Source: a virus
Reading direction: 5' to 3' (one strand)
DNA: 36,988 nucleotides
IMG/VR virus record: IMGVR_UViG_3300017950_000002
Span: 1 to 36,988 of that record
The position numbers were made by a program, and so were the translations under genes. Within the stretch, counting starts at the first letter, position 1, and each line of letters starts with the position of its first letter. The notes below the pieces were generated by a model, which was given only the letters and a program-made list of their open reading frames with translations, searched no databases and was not told the DNA's origin. Shown piece by piece: positions 14,284 to 19,682 of this stretch.

Positions 14284-14489
14284 CGTTTCGACTCCCGCTC
14301 AATCAAAATGTCAATGTAGTGCCGCGCCTTCTCAAGATCCTGTATGCCGCCCTTTGTCTTCCACCGGGACACATACTTGACCACCGCGTGTTCACACACG
14401 CCTAGATTATTTTCTAGCGCATACTCCAGCGGTTGTATCTTCATGGTCTTGTAGTGACTGCCGCCGACTTGCTCAGATTCCCATTTCAT
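14274..14489 (-). CDS. DUF3310 protein (T7 gp1.7-like nucleotide kinase family), 71 aa
   Basis: The motif GGSHYKTMKIQPLEYALENN followed by AVVKYVSRWKTKGG and DLEKARHYIDIL is the diagnostic pattern of DUF3310, a small family that includes phage proteins linked to dNMP kinase activity. The whole domain is present and the length is usual. It would act in nucleotide metabolism during replication. The ATG overlaps the stop of the helicase gene by four bases, and a TACCAAGGAGG leader lies upstream within that gene's 3' end. Confidence 0.85.
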   Translation of the reverse strand: MKWESEQVGGSHYKTMKIQPLEYALENNLGVCEHAVVKYVSRWKTKGGIQDLEKARHYIDILIERESKRCR

Positions 14490-15448
14490 CTTTGCCTCCT
14501 TGGTATATCAACCCTAATGTTGTTTGCCCCCTCCGATCGCTTGAAGGTCTGCCCCGGCCCCTCAAATAACGCCAGCGTCCCCTCCCAGTTATGGTGTCGC
14601 TGCTTCGCCACGATAAGCCGCTGGTCAACCCCCTCCGCAATTTGCAGAGCCTCTTTTTCGGTCAAAGAAAAGCCGTCTTCCATCTTGCGCTTTGCTGTAG
14701 CCCTAATCTTGTTGTGCCATGTAATGCACAGCAGATGCGCTTGATCGGTGATAGTGCTGCCACCCCTAACGTCAAAGCGGGTTGGCACATACTCATCACC
14801 GCCCTGTTGCGGCTTTCTCACATGGTGGACAACAGCAATGTGGATCTTCAGAGCCTCAGCCAAAGAAATTAGCTGATTGAAAAACAGCCTCTCCCTCTCG
14901 GAGTCATCTGTCACGCCCATGAATTGCAGATTATCTAGCGCCACCAGCTTTACCCCACGCTTCGCCATCGCCGAAACGCAACCCAGCGCCTGTAGTGGCG
15001 TCACAGAACCTAAAGCCCGATACCACCAGATTCTGCCCCGGCTCCACTCAACAAAATCCTCTGCGAACTCCCGGGCAACAACGTCAACCGCCGCTGCCTG
15101 CTTGCACATCATCTTTGCGGTGTCTTGTAGGCGCATCTCAAACGATGCCAAACCTACCGGGTGGTGTTGCGCCGCGTGGACTAGGATCTGGCTGAGTAGC
15201 GTTGTCTTCTTATGCCCATTGATGCCAGCCCAAACGGAAACCTCGCCATCGCGGAGTCGCAATTTATCGTCAGTGTTGGGCCAAGGTAATGGCGTACCAT
15301 AAGATTCTGTCTTGATGCTAATGCTATCAAGGAAATCATCCTTAAATGCGTCAATGCCAACAACGTCAAGCTCCTCGACCTGCGCGTAAATCTCTTGCAA
15401 GTCCTTGTCCGTAAAGTCCTCAACCTCCCTCCGGGGGATTCTATTCAT
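14486..15448 (-). CDS. DnaB/RecA-like replicative ATPase, 320 aa
   Basis: The start at ATG 15448 overlaps the upstream stop as TATGA. The RecA-type core begins near residue 65. The P-loop region is GINGHKKTT (75-83), in which Lys replaces the invariant Gly before the catalytic Lys81. Walker B is VKLVALDNLQ with D172, followed by the HHVRKP sensor (208-213) and the RGGSTITDQA motif (229 on), both typical of DnaB/T7 gp4-like helicases. There is no primase fused, so priming must be supplied separately, and the zinc-finger gene two positions upstream is a partner candidate. The hexameric helicase role is inferred from family. Confidence 0.8.
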   Translation of the reverse strand: MNRIPRREVEDFTDKDLQEIYAQVEELDVVGIDAFKDDFLDSISIKTESYGTPLPWPNTDDKLRLRDGEVSVWAGINGHKKTTLLSQILVHAAQHHPVGLASFEMRLQDTAKMMCKQAAAVDVVAREFAEDFVEWSRGRIWWYRALGSVTPLQALGCVSAMAKRGVKLVALDNLQFMGVTDDSERERLFFNQLISLAEALKIHIAVVHHVRKPQQGGDEYVPTRFDVRGGSTITDQAHLLCITWHNKIRATAKRKMEDGFSLTEKEALQIAEGVDQRLIVAKQRHHNWEGTLALFEGPGQTFKRSEGANNIRVDIPRRQR

Positions 15449-16116
15449 ACCATGTACTCCGAATTTGCTTTGCCTCGTTGACGCTTCTTCTCGCTGGCAT
15501 TCCAGTTGCCTAGAGCATGAGGCCAACTGACCATCTTGTTCTTCCCGACATACCAATCCTTCGACGCATAGAAATTAACGAACCTCTCTGGGTCTACAAA
15601 CAGGTATCCATTAGCCTTGCATTTCTCTTCAACCTCCTCCACTGACGGCGGGACAAATCGACTAGATTTGGCTCCTTTCTTTTCTATTCTATTCTTATCT
15701 AATCTATTCTTGCATGACTCCATCATGATAGGGTCATGACTTTTGGTAGAGTCTTCTTCACCAAAGTCCCGCAACCTACTGATTAGCTTACGCATATCAG
15801 GGTTGCTTGTCATTGATGAGTCTAGCCTTTTGGCAATTTTAAGGCATGTAATTACACCCAAGTCACTTTCGAAGAGTTGTAAGTCAACCATCCTCGCCAT
15901 GATCTCGTTTACCTTGGTGATTGAGATCCCGGTGTCATGACTGATTATCTGCGCGTCATGCTCTAGCTCAAAGGTGTACTTGTCTGCGCTAACGTCACCA
16001 GCTATTAGCTCAATGCAGTACCAGTACAGCCCATATCCCTCCATGCCATAGTCCAGCATCAGCTTCCGCAGCTTTGCGTCCCTATGTGCATCAGTATCGT
16101 GCTTTACCCACTTCAC
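15445..16116 (-). CDS. Replication initiation-like protein with DUF4373-type N-terminus, 223 aa
   Basis: From GTG 16116 (AGGGGG six bases upstream) the protein begins MKWVKHDTDAHRDAKLRKLM and continues YGMEGYGLYWYCIELIAG. This is the winged-helix N-terminus of DUF4373/Lin1244-type phage replication proteins. Residues about 75-100 continue the DNA-binding region (GISITKVNEIMARMVDLQLF). A charged linker follows, then a C-terminal PPSVEEVEEKCKANG and WPHALGNWNA segment that resembles helicase-loader or DnaT-like C-termini. An ATG at 16146 would add ten residues but lacks a good ribosome-binding site. It probably binds the origin and loads the adjacent DnaB-like ATPase. Confidence 0.7.
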   Translation of the reverse strand: MKWVKHDTDAHRDAKLRKLMLDYGMEGYGLYWYCIELIAGDVSADKYTFELEHDAQIISHDTGISITKVNEIMARMVDLQLFESDLGVITCLKIAKRLDSSMTSNPDMRKLISRLRDFGEEDSTKSHDPIMMESCKNRLDKNRIEKKGAKSSRFVPPSVEEVEEKCKANGYLFVDPERFVNFYASKDWYVGKNKMVSWPHALGNWNASEKKRQRGKANSEYMV

Positions 16117-16525
16117 CTGTCGCCCCCTTAAATACTTTGTCCACAAACTGGTTTGGCTTGCCGCCGCGCTTTAGTGCTAAGGCGTACCGCGCCTTATCTT
16201 CCCGGGACAGCGATTGTCCGGTTTTTTTGGCGTGTTCTGCAAGCTCAACCACAAAGTCCTCCAGAGACTCCGCAGACGGCCTTCTGGGCGATTTAAAGTG
16301 CTGGGTAGTGTCAGGGTACAGGGTATCCCAATCAAGCCCCAGAGACGCCAGAACGTCCAATGCGCCGCAGCCAGCGTAGCAATGGATCAACACCCTGCCG
16401 TCATCTTTCTCGGTTATATAAAGTGATGGGCTTAGATCATTATGTGCTGGACAAGTTGCAAGCCAGCTACCCTCCTTTGACTTTCGATACTTCTGGACTC
16501 GCTCCAGAATATCTCTTGCTGACAT
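16091..16525 (-). CDS. Stand-alone CHC2 zinc-finger primase-like protein, 144 aa
   Basis: The N-terminal half is a CHC2-type zinc ribbon: C25-x2-H28, the SPSLYI strand, then HCYAGCG with C49 and C53, followed by the DVLASLGLDWDTLYP segment that usually links the zinc domain to TOPRIM. Instead of a TOPRIM domain the protein ends in a short helical tail (LEDFVVELAEHAKKTG, then KARYALALKRGG). Template recognition for priming is likely; catalysis must lie elsewhere, perhaps in the host. GGAGGGGG precedes the ATG. Confidence 0.75.
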   Translation of the reverse strand: MSARDILERVQKYRKSKEGSWLATCPAHNDLSPSLYITEKDDGRVLIHCYAGCGALDVLASLGLDWDTLYPDTTQHFKSPRRPSAESLEDFVVELAEHAKKTGQSLSREDKARYALALKRGGKPNQFVDKVFKGATGEVGKARY

Positions 16526-16534
16526 AGCCCCCTC

Positions 16535-16738
16535 CTATAGCGGCTCATGGTCATTAAAGAAATCCGGCAACTCTACCTCTAGGGCTGCACAAAAATCCTC
16601 CACAACGCTGACCTTGACGGTCTTTGCATTCCTCCAGCGCACAACCTGATTCGGGTGCGCCTCCATAATCCGGGCAAGTGCGCGGGTAGAAACCCCGCGC
16701 TGATCTTGCAGTTCCCGGATGCGTTTACCTACATCCAT
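16535..16738 (-). CDS. XRE-family helix-turn-helix regulator, 67 aa
   Basis: From ATG 16738 (GAGGTG six bases upstream) residues 5-60 form a Cro/CI-type domain: KRIRELQDQRGVSTRALARI, MEAHPNQVVRWRNAKT and VEDFCAALEVELPDFF. The protein is just the DNA-binding domain, Cro-like in size. It lies inside the replication operon rather than divergent to it. It is the natural candidate to bind the repeated CACA/TGTG-type elements in the promoters at 11500 and 18362. No CI-type partner or integrase is present, so it probably times early expression rather than lysogeny. Confidence 0.85.
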   Translation of the reverse strand: MDVGKRIRELQDQRGVSTRALARIMEAHPNQVVRWRNAKTVKVSVVEDFCAALEVELPDFFNDHEPL

Positions 16739-16748
16739 GCTTTTCACC

Positions 16749-17000
16749 TCAAAACGGGATATCTTCGGAAGACTCAGGCTCCTGCTTTTTATCAGGCTCC
16801 CATGTGTCTAATTTCGCATAGCCTTTTCCGGCCTTGCTGACCAACATATCAATGTTGATCCACTCAGAACCTTGGTTGGCTTTCAAATACTCAGCCATCC
16901 ACTCTCGGAATTGCGCTACGTTGATTGACAGCTTGCCGATAACAAAGTCAGGCTGACCATCACGCTTCTTAGGGTACAACCCCCCGATTAACTCATCCAT
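16749..17000 (-). CDS. Small protein with SSB-like C-terminal tip, 83 aa
   Basis: The body (LIGGLYPKKRDGQPDFVIGK, then LSINVAQFREWMAEYLKANQ and KAGKGYAKLDTWEP) matches small phage proteins next to recombination genes. The last residues ESSEDIPF reproduce the acidic DDIPF-type tip by which bacterial SSB recruits partner proteins. The protein is too short to be confident of a full OB fold. It either binds single-stranded DNA itself or mimics the SSB tail to recruit or block host partners. It overlaps the annealing-protein candidate by eight bases. Confidence 0.65.
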   Translation of the reverse strand: MDELIGGLYPKKRDGQPDFVIGKLSINVAQFREWMAEYLKANQGSEWINIDMLVSKAGKGYAKLDTWEPDKKQEPESSEDIPF

Positions 17001-17607
17001 TTACTATTTCCTTTCTAGCTAAATTAACTTCATCTGAGCGTAGGTACGCTCTCTCTTCGGTGGTAAAAACACCACCCTTGCTTGGAGCGAGATACAGCGC
17101 CTCCTTAACCTGATCGCTCTCAATCTCAAGCCACGCCTCTGCGAATGCAAGCGCATCCTTTTCCAAAAACGCAGACTTCATGTAGGACACAGTGTCCCAG
17201 TTTTCCCTCACGGCATTATTATGCGCCAAGAGGCGTTCCATCTGAGCATTCACCTGCTCGTCGATGTTCTGCTGTGCAATGGCGTTGGCGACTTCATCTG
17301 CACTAGCAAACTCTGTCCCCGCGAAACCACACGCAGCGAGGCTTCTGCCAATTGCTGACGTTTCCGCGTTTTCCATAGCACTTGTCTTGTTGATCTTAGA
17401 TGCCGACCTTTTCTCCTCTGCATAGCCTGTCCCTCTCACTCGCTGGCAGTCATCTAGCACCAGCGCCTTCATAACAACAGTCTCATCGTCAGCGGATACA
17501 AGCTCGGTCACAATAGACCACTCTGGATGTTGCTCCTTGAACTCCGCCACCCTTAACGCAACGGTCTTGTACTCCCGACCGTGAATCTTTACCACTCCAT
17601 CTGTCAT
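16993..17607 (-). CDS. Single-strand annealing protein candidate, 204 aa
   Basis: It begins MTDGVVKIHGREYKTVALRV and has the central signature KINKTSAMENAETSAIGRSL AACGF, split here for display, within residues about 75-100. This signature occurs in a broad phage family often placed with Erf/Rad52-type annealing proteins. The rest is helical (NAIAQQNIDEQVNAQMERLL). Pairing with the SSB-tip protein directly downstream and the NinB/NinG-like genes supports a recombination role in making concatemers or repairing ends. The superfamily assignment is from memory and would need profile comparison. Confidence 0.5.
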   Translation of the reverse strand: MTDGVVKIHGREYKTVALRVAEFKEQHPEWSIVTELVSADDETVVMKALVLDDCQRVRGTGYAEEKRSASKINKTSAMENAETSAIGRSLAACGFAGTEFASADEVANAIAQQNIDEQVNAQMERLLAHNNAVRENWDTVSYMKSAFLEKDALAFAEAWLEIESDQVKEALYLAPSKGGVFTTEERAYLRSDEVNLARKEIVNG

Positions 17608-17807
17608 ACCATCGTCCTCCGATCTTGCTCTTGCTCAAACCAATAGCGCGCACCGTACCCGGCGACATACGCCCTGCTCTCTACCGTCGCTGGCTCTCCC
17701 TCCTTGCAGTCATGCCAGCCCTGCACAAAATCGCTCACATCGAATAACGGCCTGTTCCTGTAGTATGAATCAACATACTCCTGCAACTCCCGATCTAGCT
17801 CAGGCAT
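17604..17807 (-). CDS. Hypothetical early protein, 67 aa
   Basis: The start is ATG 17807 with GGAGG six bases upstream (MPELDRELQEYVDSYYRN). It includes FVQGWHDCKEG and AYVAGYGARYWFEQEQDRR. The GW-x5-G and GY...YW aromatic pattern is seen in other small phage proteins without known function. It overlaps its neighbours by eight and four bases. Confidence 0.6.
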   Translation of the reverse strand: MPELDRELQEYVDSYYRNRPLFDVSDFVQGWHDCKEGEPATVESRAYVAGYGARYWFEQEQDRRTMV

Positions 17808-18084
17808 ACATCTCCTCCAGCGTCTCGACAACATCATCAGCGTTCAGAATTTTGTGGCTGAACCAAGTGCATTTGTGGACGGTGTACTCAACCTCTTCCA
17901 CCAAAATGCGCTGGCCCCACGCCTCGTCCATGTAGCAACCACCATTGATGTCATATTGAGCGTCAATGTCTGAAGGGTCAGCCATCACCCAGCACCCACG
18001 CTCTTCAACGTCAATGATGCGAGCGCCGTCTACAATCTGCTGATACTCAGAAACAGGCTCGTAATCAATCCATATCGCAATCAT
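17800..18084 (-). CDS. Hypothetical early protein, 94 aa
   Basis: It begins MIAIWIDYEPVSEYQQIVDG and is strongly acidic throughout, with aromatic-rich strands (GCWVMADPSD, GGCYMDEAWGQ) and a helical end (DDVVETLEEMY). No family is recognised. The acidity recalls DNA-mimic or inhibitor micro-proteins found in early regions, but that is only a suggestion. It overlaps both neighbours. Confidence 0.6.
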   Translation of the reverse strand: MIAIWIDYEPVSEYQQIVDGARIIDVEERGCWVMADPSDIDAQYDINGGCYMDEAWGQRILVEEVEYTVHKCTWFSHKILNADDVVETLEEMYA

Positions 18085-18329
18085 GACAACTCCTCCCGAA
18101 GAAAGTTACGCAGACTTTGAACATGGTCGAGATCCAGCCGTCTGGCACTTAAAAAGCCATCGAAATACTGCCACTGCTGCGGGGATCGCTCGCGGTCTAT
18201 GGTTCTTTGAAAGTCGGAATCTCGCTCAATTGATTCCTGAATGATGTCAACGATCTCAGCGACTAACTGCCTCGCTCCGTTGAGTTTTGCCTTGGCGGCA
18301 TCGTGACTGCTTTCTGGTAATGGGTTCAT
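18081..18329 (-). CDS. Hypothetical first early gene, 82 aa
   Basis: From ATG 18329 (GGAGG five bases upstream) it encodes MNPLPESSHDAAKAKLNGAR and a helical remainder with a QWQYFDGFLSARRLDLDH segment. It is the first gene behind promoter 18362-18389 and so should be expressed immediately. No family is recognised. Confidence 0.65.
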   Translation of the reverse strand: MNPLPESSHDAAKAKLNGARQLVAEIVDIIQESIERDSDFQRTIDRERSPQQWQYFDGFLSARRLDLDHVQSLRNFLREELS

Positions 18330-18361
18330 AACAACCTCCGTAGTGATGAACAACAGAGGTC

Positions 18362-18389
18362 AGTATACACAGTTTTGTGGATGTGTACA
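18362..18389 (-). promoter_or_regulatory. Strong early sigma-70-type promoter P1
   Basis: On the minus strand TGTACA (-35, 18384-18389) and TATACT (-10, 18362-18367) are 16 bases apart. The start would lie about 25 bases upstream of the GGAGG of the first early gene. The spacer holds CACA-4-TGTG. A second similar block, ACAGCTTTGTG on the plus strand, adjoins it, making near-direct repeats with ACAGTTTTGTG. The region (18330-18424) is free of genes. It is the best early promoter candidate in the window. Confidence 0.65.
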
Positions 18390-18424
18390 GCTTTGTGTGC
18401 GTTATGTGTAGCAAAAAGCTACGG

Positions 18425-18787
18425 TTAGTATGACCAGATGGTGGGGTTGGGTTTTGTGTAGTCCCAATCAAGGTGGATGAACCTGCCGCTGCCCTTTTGA
18501 TTAATACCAATCCTTGGGCAGTCGTGCATCATAGCGAGGGCAATAAGCCTGTGGGCGTCTTTGCCCTGCACCCCAATATCAACAGCAAGCCCGGTAGAGT
18601 GCGCCCCCGGGCCAGACTCTTTGCGAGCCTCAATAGGATGGTCAGGGCATCTATATCCAGATGTCACCGGCAGAGGAATACCCATCAGTTCGCGCAACAC
18701 ATCCAGCTTGTCGCGCACATCATCGGAAAACTTCAACTGACCGCAGCCACACTGGCAGCGCAATTCATCGTCAGAAAAGTAGGTCAT
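18425..18787 (-). CDS. Endolysin, peptidase M15-type, 120 aa
   Basis: This is a zinc D-Ala-D-Ala-type peptidase that cuts cell-wall peptides. The motif SGYRCPDHP (43-51) is followed by HSTGLAVDIG (H63, D70) and RFIHLDW (H105), the three zinc ligands of the Peptidase_M15_3/VanY group. The N-terminus carries LRCQCGCGQLKF, a Cys-rich segment common in these small endolysins. There is no signal peptide, so release depends on the adjacent holin. Its ATG overlaps the holin stop. Confidence 0.9.
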   Translation of the reverse strand: MTYFSDDELRCQCGCGQLKFSDDVRDKLDVLRELMGIPLPVTSGYRCPDHPIEARKESGPGAHSTGLAVDIGVQGKDAHRLIALAMMHDCPRIGINQKGSGRFIHLDWDYTKPNPTIWSY

Positions 18788-19182
18788 TTTTCTCTCTGCA
18801 CCCCTTTGGACTTTTCGTATGTACGCATTGCGCCAAGCCCGAGCATTCCCATGAGGACAGGCATCATGGTTTGAAGATCAACTAGCGGCACTTCAATATC
18901 AGATCCATTAAGGCGAAGAATAAGATTACCGATAGGAGCAACGAGAAAGTTGCAAGCCATCCCCATAACGCAAACCCAGCCAACAGCCGGTCGCCAGCCT
19001 GCGACAAATAAACTCTTATGCGCGGCTTCTGTTTGGTTAACCGCCAATTGCGCTTTTGAGATTTCATGCGCGTGTCGCTCAGACATTGTGGCGATTTCAT
19101 GGGCAAGCCTATTACGCTCATCAGCGTCAGGTATGAATTTATCCAGCAGGGCTGATACGGGGCCAATTAGAAGGTCAATCAT
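18784..19182 (-). CDS. Three-TM-type holin, 132 aa
   Basis: It begins MIDLLIGPVSALLDKFIPDA, then a charged helix rich in His/Glu/Lys, then AAHKSLFVAGWRPAVGWVCV, the hallmark of the GTA/3TM holin family. Hydrophobic helices cover about 1-15 (weak), 63-85 and 103-120. It would open the inner membrane at the time of lysis. It is located directly between the spanin-like pair and the endolysin, with overlaps at both ends. Confidence 0.9.
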   Translation of the reverse strand: MIDLLIGPVSALLDKFIPDADERNRLAHEIATMSERHAHEISKAQLAVNQTEAAHKSLFVAGWRPAVGWVCVMGMACNFLVAPIGNLILRLNGSDIEVPLVDLQTMMPVLMGMLGLGAMRTYEKSKGVQREK

Positions 19183-19264
19183 GGGGCCACTGCCATTCTG
19201 GATCGTTGCTTGTTACTACTGTGCAGGAAGTCAGCAACAGTAAGCTAAAAAATATCGCCTTCAC
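19175..19264 (-). CDS. Tiny lipoprotein, o-spanin candidate, 29 aa
   Basis: From GTG 19264 (GTGA overlap with the upstream stop) it encodes MKAIFFSLLLLTSC and a 15-residue tail ending WQWPHD. This is a textbook lipoprotein signal: Lys2, a hydrophobic core and lipobox LTSC with C14. The mature part would be only 16 residues, much shorter than the o-spanins I know (about 40 in lambda Rz1). It follows a TM/coiled-coil protein of i-spanin design and precedes the holin with an eight-base overlap, exactly where an o-spanin belongs. Confidence 0.65.
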   Translation of the reverse strand: MKAIFFSLLLLTSCTVVTSNDPEWQWPHD

Positions 19265-19491
19265 TTATCTGCCTTGCGGTCTAGCTTTTCCTCAATCGCA
19301 TCCAGCTTGTCGAAAAGCCTCTGCATATCAGATTTCCATTCTTCCCGCTTGAGATATTCACCAGCCACAGAGACTTCCAGTTTTCCAACTTGCTCATCTA
19401 AATGCTTCACGGCGTCCCACATCCCTTTCAACAATAGCGCATACGCCCCTGCGGCGATGGAAATAATCGTATTAATTAACGCCTGATCCAT
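19261..19491 (-). CDS. TM/coiled-coil protein, i-spanin candidate, 76 aa
   Basis: The start is ATG 19491 in a TAATG overlap. An N-terminal hydrophobic helix (about 5-22, INTIISIAAGAYALLLKG) is followed by a charged coiled coil to the end (LDEQVGKLEV, then RLFDKLDAIEEKLDRKADK). One N-terminal anchor with a long helical periplasmic part is the design of an i-spanin. Its 3' end overlaps the lipoprotein gene. An alternative is a holin-accessory protein. It is shorter than lambda Rz (153 aa). Confidence 0.6.
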   Translation of the reverse strand: MDQALINTIISIAAGAYALLLKGMWDAVKHLDEQVGKLEVSVAGEYLKREEWKSDMQRLFDKLDAIEEKLDRKADK

Positions 19492-19670
19492 TATCTCCAT
19501 ACCTCATACCACATCTCTTTGACGGCTTTCTTTGCCTTCTTGTAACGTATTCTAACATCTACTCGAACGGTATAGAGAAAACCATCAACACGGGTAACAG
19601 CAGTGCGGATATCACTCCTAACACCAGCAATGACTCGATTAACTTCGTCTTTGAGTGATTCACGGTTCAT
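19491..19670 (-). CDS. Small basic hypothetical protein, 59 aa
   Basis: The ATG at 19670 reads MNRESLKDEVNRVIAGVRSD and ends in a very basic region (IRYKKAKKAVKEMWYEVWR). The TAA overlaps the next ATG as TAATG, which supports translation. There is no membrane segment. It lies at the head of the lysis cassette, just after the repeat lipoprotein. I do not recognise a family. Confidence 0.55.
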   Translation of the reverse strand: MNRESLKDEVNRVIAGVRSDIRTAVTRVDGFLYTVRVDVRIRYKKAKKAVKEMWYEVWR

Positions 19671-19682
19671 TACGCTCTTCCG

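Noticed and set aside
18408-18422. GTAGC-5-GCTAC hairpin after the endolysin gene as a terminator
   Set aside because: The stem is only five bases, is not GC-rich, and has no U tract after it on the minus strand.
18256-18510. 84-codon minus-strand frame across promoter P1
   Set aside because: It overlaps the end of the endolysin, the promoter and the first early gene in another frame, and its composition is Thr/Ser/Arg-rich and unlike a protein.
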